Shown here one piece after another: positions 10,901 through 21,010 of a stretch of DNA of 64,000 bases; position 1 is the stretch's first letter; the number at the start of each line of letters is the position of its first letter. Origin of the DNA: Paraphoma chrysanthemicola. Its lineage: Eukaryota > Ascomycota > Dothideomycetes > Pleosporales > Phaeosphaeriaceae. Under the pieces are notes generated by a model, which saw only the letters and a list, made by a program, of their open reading frames with translations, was not told where the DNA came from and ran no database searches. Both the position numbers and the translations under genes were made by a program. Location of the stretch: assembly GCA_020744225.1 (NCBI GenBank), contig JAGMWG010000011.1, positions 372,001-436,000 of the forward strand, read 5' to 3'.

Positions 10901-12127
10901 TTAGTGGCCGTTGACGCCAGTGAGAGACCTCCTCTTGGACACGGCCTGTGCGAGCTCCTCGAGCACCTTTTCAGTATCTGCCCAGTTGATGCAAGCATCT
11001 GTGATGGACACGCCGTACTTGAGGCCTGGAGATTTGTTAGACCCTGCACGCACATGCATGAATGCTAAACTTACCCTCCCTTCCCTCCTTAGGTACCTTC
11101 TGGTTGCCCTCGTTGATATTGCTCTCGATCATGACACCCATGATAGCGGTCTCGCCCGCCTCAATCTGCTCGGCTAGCGCATGCGCGACCTTGGGCTGGT
11201 TGTTGTGATCCTTCTCGGAGTTGCCGTGGCTGCAATCAATCATCAAACGCGCATTGAGGCCCTTGGACTCGAGCTTCTCCCGCGCCTCCTTCAAGCTCTT
11301 CGCATCGTAGTTTGTGCCCTTCTTTCCACCACGGAGAATGACGAAGCAGTCATCGTTGCCAATGGTGCCAACGATGGCGACGACACCAGGCTTGGTGACC
11401 GAGAGGAAGTGGTGTGGGTGCTTGACAGAGCCAATGGCGTCGACAGCGACATCGAGGGTGCCGTCAGTGCCGTTCTTGAAGCCGACTGGGAAGGAGAGAC
11501 CTGAAGCCAGCTCGCGATGCAGCTGCGACTCGGTGGTGCGCGCGCCAATGGCTCCCACGCTCAGCATATCGGCCAAGAACTGGGGCGAGATTGTGTCCAG
11601 CATCTCGCTAGCCAGAGGCATGCCCTTCTCGGTCAAGTCGACGAAGAGTTGCCGCGACACGCGCAGGCCCTTGTTGATCTTGAACGAGTTGTCGATGTCC
11701 GGGTCGTTGATGAGACCCTTCCAGCCGACCGTCGTGCGCGGCTTCTCGAGGTAGGAGCGCATGACAATGAGCAGGTCATCCTTGTACTTCTCCTTCAGCA
11801 CCGTCAGGCGGTCGCAGTACTCGAGCGCCGCCTTGGGGTCGTGGATGGAGCATGGGCCGATGACGACGAGCAGTCTGCGCTGGGCGTCTTTGCCCTGGAC
11901 AATGGCGACGGCCTCATCGCGGCCCTTGAGGACAGTCTCTCTTGACTTGGCCGTCTGCGGGATCTCGCTCTGCAGCAGGTCGGGCGGGGTGAGGGGGTTG
12001 TAGCCGCGAATGCGCCAGTCCTCCGAGTTGTGCGGGTCGCCGACGGCTGGGTTCTCGATGTGGAACTGCGGAGCATGGTCAGAAAATACACGGCCACCAG
12101 ATGCTGGGCCTCGCAACATACAGACAT
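10901..12127 (-). CDS. 3-deoxy-7-phosphoheptulonate (DAHP) synthase, class I
   Basis: Condenses phosphoenolpyruvate and erythrose-4-phosphate to DAHP, the first step of the shikimate pathway to aromatic amino acids. Exons are 12127-12122 (only 6 nt, Met-Ser), 12065-11075 and 11025-10901, giving 373 residues. Diagnostic blocks are WRIRGYNPLTPPDLL, VIGPCSIHDPKAALEYCDRL, YLEKPRTTVGWKGLINDP, IGARTTESQLHRELASGL, FPVGFKNGTDG, DCSHGN and GVMIESNINEG. These are the Aro3/Aro4 family signatures carrying the PEP-, metal- and feedback-site residues. The N-terminus looks closer to Aro3 (Phe-inhibited) and the middle to Aro4 (Tyr-inhibited), so I do not assign the isozyme. A TGAGTCA site lies 76 bp upstream. 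Confidence 0.95.
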
Positions 12128-12778
12128 GGCGTTTCTTTGCAACGAGAGTGAAGCTCAATTGAAGCACCCGAGAGAAAAGAACGCGCACTGCAAATATATC
12201 ATCTGAGTCAAATTGTCGCCTCTGGTCGGGACCCTGATCGGCGATGCTGTGATTGGCTGCCACATTCTTCCCAGCTCTGACCGTACGACGCGCTGCATGG
12301 GACTGCCCAGGTCGCGGGGCTTATTCGACGGACAACACAACAAAGCCAGCCATTATTGTATACATCCAGCATGCTGCGACCACAATATTCGCTCTGCCAC
12401 GACACGTGTCCGAGTATGTCGCCGTGAGAAGAGCACGCCGCTCCGTCGCTGCGTCGGAGCTTGTGGCCTCGGGCATGTGACTGTGTTGAACGCCCGCAGC
12501 CGTTGTGCGCGACCTTAGCTTTGGAACTCGGCCGTCCATGCATTGCCTGTCGACGGACCACAGACCCGCTGAGTAGCTCTTCCACCATAGCATTGGCAGT
12601 CTCTGTATAGCCTGTCGAGCGCGATAGAGACCTAGAGGTAAAGTGTGGGCAACTACGTCACAATCATGACATTGCGACTACTCCACCATGACCAGCGCCA
12701 GCATGTCCATCTCAATTGCAGCTCGTCTACTCAGATACAAACACCTCCAATCTACCCACTAACGCTAGAGACAACACA
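12128..12778. other. Divergent promoter, DAHP synthase / TIM-barrel gene
   Basis: A shared 651-bp intergenic region between two genes of, or near, aromatic metabolism. It contains the TGAGTCA at 12204-12210. No other gene is seen. Confidence 0.55.
12204..12210. promoter_or_regulatory. Gcn4/CPC1-type site upstream of DAHP synthase
   Basis: A perfect TGAGTCA, 76 bp upstream of the DAHP synthase ATG. DAHP synthases are known targets of general amino-acid control. Being palindromic, it could also serve the divergent gene. Confidence 0.65.
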
Positions 12779-13852
12779 ATGAGCGGCCTCGACTACGCTT
12801 CGCTAGCCTCCATCCCCATCAGCTACGCAACCTGCTCGCTCGGTAGCCCTAACAATCCTCCACCCCTCCTCGACCGCCTCCACGCAATATCAGCCGCCGG
12901 CTTCGCTGCCGTCGAAATCAGCTTTCCCGATATCCTCTCATACGGCGAAACCCTTCTCGGCCACGAGGTCTCACCAAACAACTACGACGAACTATGCACA
13001 GTCGCCGCAGCAATCAAGCAGGAATGCGACAAGCGCAATTTCGGCATCATGATGCTCCAGCCCTTTGCCAACTTCGAAGGCTGGCCAGCAAGCTCTGATG
13101 GCCGCGAAGACGCTTTCTCGCGCGCAAAAGGCTGGATCCGCATCATGCAAGCCTGCGGGACGGACATGCTACAAGTCGGCTCGACGGATACACCGCTCGA
13201 GAAACTAGACAAGAGCCAGATAGTACCAGATCTGCAAGAGCTATGTGACTTGCTGCAACAACATGGTTTCCGCTGCGCATACGAGAACTGGTGCTGGAGT
13301 ACCCATGCGCCGGATTGGAAGGATGTGTGGAGTATCGTCAAGGCTGTTGATCGGCCGAATATCGGGCTTTGTTTGGATACGTTCCAAACAGCTGGTGGCG
13401 AGTGGGCGGATCCGCGAACTGCGTCGGGTTTATTGGAAGGTGTGTCCAAGGACGAGTTGGAAGAGCGGTTCAAGAAGAGTCTCGATGATCTAGCCCGCAC
13501 CATCCCAAAGGACAAGATCTACCTCCTCCAAATTAGCGATGCGTATAAAGTCCCGGCACCACTTGAAGATAAAAGAGATGATTCTGGCCTGTTGCCGCGT
13601 GGACGCTGGAGTCATGATTTTCGACCGCTGCCGTACAATGGTGGGTACTTGCCTGTGGTTGATGTTGCACGGGCGGTATTACAGACGGGGTTCAGAGGTT
13701 GGTTCAGTTATGAGGTGTTCGATGGCGGCGAGGATGGGAACCGAAAGGATGTAGATATCATTGCGTATGCGCGGGCAGCGAAGAATGTGCACGCGAGGTT
13801 GGTGGCCGAGTGTGCTGGCCATGAAATTCCTGAGCTCACGGCGACACGGTAA
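12779..13852 (+). CDS. Sugar-phosphate isomerase-like TIM barrel, possible 3-dehydroshikimate dehydratase
   Basis: A single-exon gene of 357 residues starting at MSGLDYASL. It has the AP-endonuclease-2/xylose-isomerase-like TIM-barrel pattern: repeated AISAAGFAAVEISFPD, a Glu in CAYENWCWS, an Asp in IGLCLDTFQTAG, a Gln in IYLLQISDAY and a C-terminal Glu in GWFSYEVFDGG. That Glu-Asp-Gln-Glu set is the divalent-metal shell of this fold and of fungal 3-dehydroshikimate dehydratases (quinate catabolism, protocatechuate formation). Divergence from DAHP synthase makes a shikimate-related substrate attractive, but fungal genomes contain many barrels of this type. No other quinate-cluster gene is nearby. 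The fold is secure; the substrate is inference. Confidence 0.7.
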   Translation: MSGLDYASLASIPISYATCSLGSPNNPPPLLDRLHAISAAGFAAVEISFPDILSYGETLLGHEVSPNNYDELCTVAAAIKQECDKRNFGIMMLQPFANFEGWPASSDGREDAFSRAKGWIRIMQACGTDMLQVGSTDTPLEKLDKSQIVPDLQELCDLLQQHGFRCAYENWCWSTHAPDWKDVWSIVKAVDRPNIGLCLDTFQTAGGEWADPRTASGLLEGVSKDELEERFKKSLDDLARTIPKDKIYLLQISDAYKVPAPLEDKRDDSGLLPRGRWSHDFRPLPYNGGYLPVVDVARAVLQTGFRGWFSYEVFDGGEDGNRKDVDIIAYARAAKNVHARLVAECAGHEIPELTATR

Positions 13853-14415
13853 GTGAGCTGGTGTTGAGAAGTGGGAATGAGGGATGAGAGGTTTAGGTCG
13901 ATTGGGTTTCAAAGCTTTCAAAAGGTCATGACTGGGTGGAAGAATATAACAAACTAATGTCTATCCCTTCGTCGCGAGACGTACCCCGACGCGAGACAAT
14001 CATCAGTTACCTTGACTTTGAGCGGCGAACACTCCACCACAAGGTGAAGGATGCTCTCGGACTTGTGTCGCATACCCTCAGCCTATGTCTCATAGCAAAG
14101 TCTGCTTTTCGATTACACAATGCTACAGCTAAATTAGCAGCTTACCACCACGATCGTAAAACAGCTATCCTTCTTTGCACAATATAAGCCTTCAGGCCAC
14201 AGCACTCCAATCGAGCTGCAGTCATTGCAAAGTATCAGAAATGACTACATCTTAGCTTGTCCAATCGCCCCACTATCAGTCAGCTCCTCTGATACGATTA
14301 TAACTCGCTGTTTCAAGAGGAGCGGCGGACTCTTTGAGTTCGGGAATTCTTCGGGAGACTAAGTCGCGTGTGACTTCGACGCGTCGCTAGCCTGACGCGT
14401 CAACACTGTAGCCTC

Positions 14416-14506
14416 TCCCCACTACACGACCAAAGAATCGGACGGATAGTAACGCTAGATACACACCGCGCCGTGAGCTACAGTTCAGGACTTGCGCTAT
14501 ACTACG
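14416..14506 (+). repeat. Direct repeat copy A (91 bp)
   Basis: Copy A aligns along its whole length with copy B at 14551-14640, with about a dozen substitutions, mostly transitions, and one single-base indel. The shared blocks are ACGACCAAAG, ACGGATAG, AACGCTAG, CGCGCCGTG and ACTTGCGCTATAC. A GCTAGC-centred stretch before each copy is also similar, so the duplicated unit may be longer. Confidence 0.75.
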
Positions 14507-14550
14507 CTACATCTGTATCGCAGCCTCTTCGCGTTGCTAGCATCCTTGAC

Positions 14551-14640
14551 TCCCCACTCTACGACCAAAGATCGTACGGATAGCAACGCTAGGTACACGC
14601 CGCGCCGTGGACTCCGGTTCAGAACTTGCGCTATACCACG
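14551..14640 (+). repeat. Direct repeat copy B (90 bp)
   Basis: The second copy, 135 bp downstream of copy A and ending 55 bp before the ATG of the DUF7587 gene. It could therefore lie in the promoter or 5' UTR of that gene. Confidence 0.75.
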
Positions 14641-14695
14641 ATAGATATATAGCGCGGCCACCCGATCCTGACCTGACCTACATCGGAACGAGAGG

Positions 14696-15145
14696 ATGTC
14701 TGACTTCATCAGAGCTCCAAGGGAGTTCTTTCGAGTTGAAGATGCATCTTCTCGTGCCTCTTATATCGAGGGGAAGGGTATATATGCAGAGGACGACTAT
14801 ACCTGGGTGGATTTTGATAGCACGGGAGCTCGTTTGTTCGCCCAGATCGGGCAGCATCTCCAATGGGCAAACAAGCATCCTACGCCGTTCATTTCGGCCT
14901 ATTCGGATGAGGATGTTGCGTGGAGGGAAGCAGAACGGCGATGTCTCGATGGAAAGAAGGACGTGAGGATCTATACAATCAATACGAATAGAAGAGGAAA
15001 GGCCATAGAGTACCGGAACATCCGCCGTCTTGCCAAGAAAGTGGGCCTGTGGATTGACGATCAGGCGTGGAACAATTCGAAGTACGAATACATCTTCCTT
15101 CATCATATTCCGAAGAGTATGATTGTGGGTACCTTCAAGTTGTAG
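14696..15145 (+). CDS. DUF7587-like hypothetical protein
   Basis: A single exon of 149 residues. The pattern REFFRVEDASSRASYIEGKG, then FDSTGARLFAQIGQHLQWAN, then TPFISAYSDEDVAWREAERR, then VRIYTINTNRR resembles the small fungal DUF7587 family, which often occurs in lineage-specific expansions. In other families the opening 'x-FYRV-x-SR' and 'PFIS-x-SD' blocks recall ADP-ribosyltransferase-like folds, but I see no catalytic triad and do not claim that function. No signal peptide or membrane helix. A tandem-like repeat precedes the gene. The assignment is from memory of the pattern. Confidence 0.6.
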   Translation: MSDFIRAPREFFRVEDASSRASYIEGKGIYAEDDYTWVDFDSTGARLFAQIGQHLQWANKHPTPFISAYSDEDVAWREAERRCLDGKKDVRIYTINTNRRGKAIEYRNIRRLAKKVGLWIDDQAWNNSKYEYIFLHHIPKSMIVGTFKL

Positions 15146-16222
15146 CAACTATGACTCCTACGACACAATGAACAGGGACAGCATGTACCCTCCCATTGCG
15201 TAGGTGATGGTATGGCTGTACCGCATGAGTCAATGCTATGGAATACAAGTGTGGTTTTTCATCGTCGTTGGCTCTGAAATGTGCTGTTCACATGGTTGCA
15301 CATACATTCGGTGGGCGGTAAGAGCAGGACCTGTCGGGCAGGTAGTGAGTAAGAAATCCTAGGTGTCGTAGACAACAGTTCTGTAGCTGCCAATATAGCG
15401 TACTACTAAGAGCATCGGAATGACTTATGATACTGAGTTTGGTGGAGGTTTTGATAGTTATGAGTCTTCCTGATGGCGAGCGTGATAGGCCTAGCGGACG
15501 TGTAATAAGACAGCGTATGTAAGTAGACTAATACATAACGCAGCTCGCTCAGGTATCCTTCGCGCACGCTGGCGTCGATGTTTCTTCGGAGAAGCACTCG
15601 GACTTCCAAATTTTGAAGGAAAATAAGTGACACTTAACTCGGACTATATTTTGCAGGTATTCAGGCTACCTTTCGCATGTTCAAATGTCCTATGCACTCC
15701 CGACATTCCCACATCAACAGGGATGAATTTGCCGAAAGGCGACCGACAGTGTTAGCTAAGCCGCTGGTTGTCTCATCATCACGGCGTATCATGGGGCAAG
15801 ATTCAGCAGGCTAGTGTGATGAAGTCTGCGTAAGATTCACGTACAGCCGTTCGAGCTATAAGATATCAATGGAAGATGTATTGATTTCAACCTGCGAACC
15901 TGTCTCGTGACTGGACAGGGTGCGTCTCGCGATGCAGGGATAGACGCTAGTCATTTTGTATAACAACTATAAAAACACCAAACAAACAATACCCACTGTT
16001 GTGTCCTCCAACCTCATCCCACAAGCGCCCAATTCTATCTCTCATACCAGCCCCACTCAATCCATTCTTCACGACCCACAACACACCGCCCCCATCGTCG
16101 CACTCGCAACCACAGAACTCAAAACCACATCCGAAACCAACATCATCACCACCATCGTCGTTTTCGTAAGCCTGATATGTTTCCTCTCCACACTACTACT
16201 CCGCTTCATCAGCACATCACCA
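15146..16222. other. Intergenic after the DUF7587 gene
   Basis: I see no gene. An open plus-strand frame near 15956-16462 lacks an ATG start and overlaps the next gene's 3' end. Confidence 0.45.
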
Positions 16223-17530
16223 TCAACAAACCCGACCAGGATAAGCGCACCATCCAGTCTCCCTCACCTTCGTTGTAGTCCCTTTCTTCGACTTAGCTTT
16301 CGTCACAAGCGTCGTTCTCGCCGGACCGCACTTGACACCAGGGTACGGATACGGACAGCTGTAGTCTGGCGCAATGACAGACGTGGCGATGTCGTGGCTA
16401 GGTGTTGGCGACGAGGTATGTGTTCGCGACGGAGGCGTGGACGTACGAGAACGAAAAGATGAGGGTAATCTATCCGTCGTGATTGTTTTCTCGATCGTTA
16501 ATGTACTTGTAAGCGTACTCCTTCCCATCTCTTCATCGTGATCGTGTAGGGCAATTGAGACGAACACTTCATCCGTGCGACGCTCAAGAGCATGGACTTG
16601 GGATGACAGGGCTGGGACGTTTGGTGCGCGCGGTATGAGGGTTCCGGAATTGTAATCTGCCCAGTTGACGGTCGTGATGGGGATTACTTCGAGCATTGTC
16701 GATGTCGGCGTCGTCGAAGGGAGGGGTGTTGTTGTTCGGATTAAGAGTGGTGAGGTGAAGGGAGGTGATGTTAGTGATGTGTTGATTGGTGTTGGCTTGT
16801 TCACATCTGCTCTTGATGAATCTGGGAGGCGCGAGAGGGGGGTGGTTGGAGAAGGCGGCGTGGCGGCGGAGGAAAGCGGTATGGAAGCGATTGAAGTAGA
16901 TGAGCGGGGATGGGGAGCGTGGATGGGCCAATTCCATTCTCCATGCATTGAGGATTGTGAGGATAGGGCACTGGATTTCGAGGATCGGCTGGGAGTAGGT
17001 TTGGGCTGCATGGCAGCGCTGGAGCTGGGGATTGTATAAACGATTGAACTTGATACTCGAGGGGCGGGACTGTGGATGGAGCCGTCCATTTCGGAGCGCA
17101 TGGGAACAGCAGAGGTTGATGATTTAGGCGAAGGTCTTATGCTGGATGGTGCTGGCCCTGGCAGGCCAGGTCCGTATTGCAAAAGTGCGCTGCTTGACGC
17201 GGGCGGACTATCAATCTTCGAACGTGTGTCGCCACCTATACCACCTACGACGTTGATAGTACTCGATTGAGGGACTCCTTTGGTCACAGTCTTCGTGATA
17301 TGTACCGTTGTAGTTCGATTCGCAGGCTTCGAAGACAACGATTGGACAACGCTGGCTGGCGTGGGATATACAGTAACGTACTCAGTCACGTACACCCACT
17401 GAATTGGCAGGCTTGACGCTACGGCTTGTGCTTCTGGAGTTGGAGATGCCTTGCAGTGATTCTCATGCTTGCGAACAAGAGCTGCACTTGCATGGCTCAG
17501 GGAGAGAAGTGAAATGAGAGTTCTTATCAT
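16223..17530 (-). CDS. Secreted Ser/Thr/Pro-rich mucin-like protein
   Basis: A single exon of 435 residues. Residues 1-16 form a signal peptide (MIRTLISLLSLSHASA). A segment with WVYVTEYVTVYPTP follows, the Tyr/Thr/Val-rich motif common at the start of fungal wall proteins. The bulk is very rich in Ser, Thr and Pro and would be heavily O-mannosylated. The C-terminus has a compact cysteine block (YSCPYPYPGVKCGP, then GWCAYPGRVC). No GPI signal or transmembrane helix is visible, so it should be secreted or wall-trapped. I recognise no enzyme domain. Confidence 0.65.
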   Translation of the reverse strand: MIRTLISLLSLSHASAALVRKHENHCKASPTPEAQAVASSLPIQWVYVTEYVTVYPTPASVVQSLSSKPANRTTTVHITKTVTKGVPQSSTINVVGGIGGDTRSKIDSPPASSSALLQYGPGLPGPAPSSIRPSPKSSTSAVPMRSEMDGSIHSPAPRVSSSIVYTIPSSSAAMQPKPTPSRSSKSSALSSQSSMHGEWNWPIHAPHPRSSTSIASIPLSSAATPPSPTTPLSRLPDSSRADVNKPTPINTSLTSPPFTSPLLIRTTTPLPSTTPTSTMLEVIPITTVNWADYNSGTLIPRAPNVPALSSQVHALERRTDEVFVSIALHDHDEEMGRSTLTSTLTIEKTITTDRLPSSFRSRTSTPPSRTHTSSPTPSHDIATSVIAPDYSCPYPYPGVKCGPARTTLVTKAKSKKGTTTKVRETGWCAYPGRVC

Positions 17531-18719
17531 CTCGAATGATTTGTGCTAGAAGAAATTGGAATGACGAAGTGCATAATATCAATCAGTGGGAACAAAAAGG
17601 GCGAAAGGCACAGCTTCAAGCGATACGTAAGTGCTTTTGTTTGGCTGCTCCATGTTTGCGATGTCGATGTCCATACGCGAGACAAAGAGTCCTATTACAA
17701 TGCGCTTGATCTGACCGGTATGGACGACGTCTGATCGAATCTCTGCGAACAAGAACTTTGTCCAACCAGCCAATTGGTCTTCCTTGTCGCTCGCAAATGG
17801 CATTGTGAATCATTGTCTTAGCTACCCGACATCGCATTGCTCGCAGTGTGGAAATCGATGGCGCTCGTCACAGGTCGTGAGATAGCATCTCGTGTCTTGA
17901 GGTGTTGATCGCATATCGTCAGGAAGCTCGTTCCAGCGCATGCTACTTAGATGCGAGGGGTACAACAGATGGTTTTTGGGAGGATGCCAAGCTCATTGGG
18001 CACGGGGGGAGAGCATTGTCTCACCGTTCACATCTGCAGCCGAAGCGCATCTTAGTCCGACTGGAAGTAGCTATCAATAATCAATAGGCTCGTTGCTGTC
18101 GAGATCGTGGTCAGAGCGTGATGTTGGTGTTGTGAGGATGGTGAGGACGACTGCTTGGAGTTCCAGGGCCGATCTCCCCACCATTCACGCGGAGGCTGTC
18201 AAAGTGCCCAACAACCGGCCCGCACTCCGCATTCTCCACGGCTTCCTCCTCCGCTCTAGAAGCTCTAACAGTATGTTCTTCACGCCAATACCCAGCCATC
18301 TTACTCATTGATCGCTTATCCGGCATGCCCTGAATGCGTTCAGCACACTCGATGTCCAGATGCTCTTCCTGGGGATGGGCGGCCCGACACCGCGTCAATT
18401 TGTGGTTCCACCTGTGCTTTCGTACAAGACGCCCAACGTTCTCCGCACATTTGTATCAAGACAATATGGCGGACGGAAGGATTTCATACATCGAATCTAA
18501 CCAACAAGGTTAAATCCGGCTAATGGGCCGCGACGCGATGGAAGGTAGTTCCTGGCGTTCCCGCGGGACCATATATTGCTATCTGGATGCATAGAGCATC
18601 GTCTCTCAACACTCATTGGCCGCTGACGGGAGCATAAGTAGGCTCAGTGAGTACGTATATCGTGCCTGCCCTTTGTGACTTGAACACTGTGCCAACAGAG
18701 CTATTTGAATTTCGACACC
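17531..18719. other. Intergenic, mucin-like gene to SDR
   Basis: The divergent promoter region of the two neighbours. A 74-codon minus-strand frame at 17579-17803 begins with ATG, but I find no supporting feature. Otherwise nothing is recognised. Confidence 0.4.
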
Positions 18720-19700
18720 ATGCCGTCAACCAAGAGCAAGAACATCATCATCACCGGCGGCGCACGAGGCATCGGCCGATGTACCGCACGCCATCTCCTC
18801 TCGCAACCCCAACAACACAAGCTCTTCATCATCGACTTCGACGTCGACGAGACCACGTACTGCGTCGATACACATCTCGCCACGTATGCCCCGCGCGTCA
18901 GCTACTCCATCACCAACCTGCGCAACCGAGATGAGATTCGCGCCGCCGTCGTCAAAGCCGCAGAATTCTTCGGCGGGCGCATCGACGTCGTAATCAACAA
19001 TGCCGGCATCGCGCGCGGTTTCTTCAACGCCGGTAACGGCACGATGGAAGACCTCGCCACTGCAGAGCAATGGCAAGCGTACATCGACACCAACCTCAGC
19101 GCACCGTTCTACATCAGCCAAGCCGTGATACCCTACATGAAGAGCCCAAACAGCCAAAAAGAACCAATTGATCGCTCCAACGATCTCAAGCGCACAGAAG
19201 AATTCAACAACCTCCCATTGAACCTGCACGGCGACGACAAACTCGACGAAGGAGGCTGCATAATCAACGTCTCCTCTTTCCGCGCCCATCAATCCGACCC
19301 TGACTGCGAAGGCTACGCCGCGTCTAAAGGCGGTGTCCTCGCGCTTACCCAATCAATGGCTGTCTCCTGCCAGCGCTGGGGCATCCGCGTCATGGCCATT
19401 TCGCCCGGCTGGGTGTCCGTGCAGCACGAGTGCAAAGCCCGGGATTTGGAGTCCGCAGCTATGCAAAACGGGTCGTACAAGGCTGTCCCGCCGCATGAGC
19501 CTGAGGCTCTGGCGCTCAGAATGAAGGCATGGGCAAGCGATTTGCCGGATATTCATCACAGACAACACCCGGCAGGACGTGTGGGCAGGGGTGAGGATCT
19601 GGCGGAGATGGTGGATTATGTTATCGGTGCTGGATTTTTGAGTGGGCAGGAAATTGTGCTAGATGGGGGTGCGAACAGGAGGAAGAACCCTTTGATTTGA
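18720..19700 (+). CDS. Short-chain dehydrogenase/reductase
   Basis: A single exon of 326 residues from MPSTKSKN. The Rossmann cofactor motif is ITGGARGIGRC (classical TGxxxGxG), followed by VINNAGIA (NNAG), the Ser of INVSSFRAH and the catalytic Tyr/Lys in YAASKGG, so all four SDR signatures are present. After beta-1 comes IIDFDVDE; an acid at that position normally selects NAD(H) over NADP(H). The C-terminus ends GQEIVLDGGANRR, also classical. The substrate cannot be told. A more 5' in-frame ATG at 18705 would add five residues without changing the fold. Confidence 0.88.
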   Translation: MPSTKSKNIIITGGARGIGRCTARHLLSQPQQHKLFIIDFDVDETTYCVDTHLATYAPRVSYSITNLRNRDEIRAAVVKAAEFFGGRIDVVINNAGIARGFFNAGNGTMEDLATAEQWQAYIDTNLSAPFYISQAVIPYMKSPNSQKEPIDRSNDLKRTEEFNNLPLNLHGDDKLDEGGCIINVSSFRAHQSDPDCEGYAASKGGVLALTQSMAVSCQRWGIRVMAISPGWVSVQHECKARDLESAAMQNGSYKAVPPHEPEALALRMKAWASDLPDIHHRQHPAGRVGRGEDLAEMVDYVIGAGFLSGQEIVLDGGANRRKNPLI

Positions 19701-19797
19701 GAGTGGTGATACCAGTGTTACAGCACGTGAATGAAAGTCCGATTACACTTTTCCTCTGGCGCAGAATGCACTGTAGTCATCCAGGCGCTCTGACAGC

Positions 19798-21010
19798 TTA
19801 TTCACAAGTGAATCCACAATCCATCTCCCTCTTTCCGCTATCATACTTTCCCACAGAGCAGCGGCCTGCATCGTTTGAACTCCATGATTGCGCACCGTAT
19901 GCAAACTGCACAGGATCAGTGTCAACCCCTCCAGTCTTGACTTCAAGTGTCAACGGTAGCAAGCTCGTGACGCTAGCAGTGGGTCCACCCTTTGGAAAGC
20001 TTCCAATGCTGTTCTCATTCGCATCGTTGACGGCTGTGACGGCAAGCGAGTATTGATCCTTTGACGGGTCGGGCTTTTGGTACTGAATCACGTGCGCGCC
20101 GCACCAGCCTGGACGGTAGCCTTTGCTATCTACAGAAAATGCAAGTTAACCGTGTGTTCTTGTTGGAGCGTGGGACTCTACTGCGGGAGACTTACTGCTA
20201 GGACCGTCGGAGTTGAAGTCTCCAACACCTTTGCCAACCTTGGGAATACCGCATTCCCACTTCTTTGTGCGGGAATCATGAATATACTTATTGCCCATGT
20301 TTCTGAAACGGTACATGTCAGTCCCCAAAAACAATACAAGGAGGAGAAGACGAAGAAGAAGCAAAGGACTTACCCATAATGACACAAAAACGGTCCCTCA
20401 TCACACTGCCGAAACGGACTCCCACCCAATCCCCCTGACTCCGAACAATCCTGATAGTTCTGATACTGGAGCGCAAGATCGTTCACCGGAATCTCCATTG
20501 AGTTGTTGACATACTTGACTTGCAGAATCGGCGTCGTGAGGCCCTGCCCTTGACTCTCGCCATCCTTTTCAGTAAACGTGATACTAAACTCTCCAATACG
20601 CGGATCTGTGAAGAACTGTCGCCCGCCGATATAACACACGTTCCACGCTACGCCAGCCGCATTGTACTCTTTCACGCCGTCATCGCAGGTCACTGTTGCT
20701 TTGCAGTTAGCACCGTTGTGCGTTTCCATGTGCACGGCGCAGAGGTGGTTGAAGGTCTTGTAGTCCCTACGAGGCAGAGTGCGTATTAGTTTCCGGGCTT
20801 TTGTGGTATAGGTGATGGGGGAACGAACCATGCGAGCTCCGGCTCGTCGGCGAGGATGTCCTTGATGCCAAAAAAAGCCGCGATGAGGCCAGCTATGTCG
20901 GCGACGTTCACTTTTGCGCGAGGGAGGAGCTGGGTGATAGGACCGGCGCGGACGGGGTGTGTTTGGAGCAGAATGGCTACTGCGGCGGTAAAGATGCTCG
21001 TGGTTTTCAT
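19798..21010 (-). CDS. Secreted protein of unknown function (four exons)
   Basis: Exons are 21010-20829, 20766-20374, 20302-20196 and 20129-19798, giving 337 residues; all phases close. Residues 1-22 form a signal peptide (MKTTSIFTAAVAILLQTHPVRA). The body has a set of cysteines: FNHLCAVHMETHNGANCKA, VTCDDG, NVCYIGG, YQDCSES, RQCDEGPFLCHYG, WECGIP, GWCGAHVI, and the ending GRCSVGKYDSGKREMDCGF. The last block resembles a C-terminal signature I have seen in small secreted proteins of ascomycetes, with no enzymatic annotation. Likely extracellular and disulfide-stabilised. The first donor (GTTCGT) is weak but keeps the frame and joins W to DYKTF. Confidence 0.72.

Larger units (their letters stand above)
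13853..14695. other. Repeat-bearing intergenic region
   Basis: No gene is seen. It holds two diverged copies of a 90-bp direct repeat (14416-14506 and 14551-14640) just upstream of the DUF7587 gene. Confidence 0.55.

Noticed and set aside
15956..16462. A plus-strand frame with a hydrophobic stretch
   Set aside because: It has no ATG start and overlaps the 3' end of the secreted mucin-like gene on the other strand; likely a shadow of the Ser/Thr-rich coding sequence.
17579..17803. A 74-residue minus-strand frame starting with ATG
   Set aside because: It looks somewhat protein-like, but I find no domain, no splice support and no neighbour relation, so I cannot call it.
18111..18398. A polar minus-strand frame ending in PSSRPHHPHNTNITL
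   Set aside because: It begins with TTG rather than ATG and shows no family resemblance.
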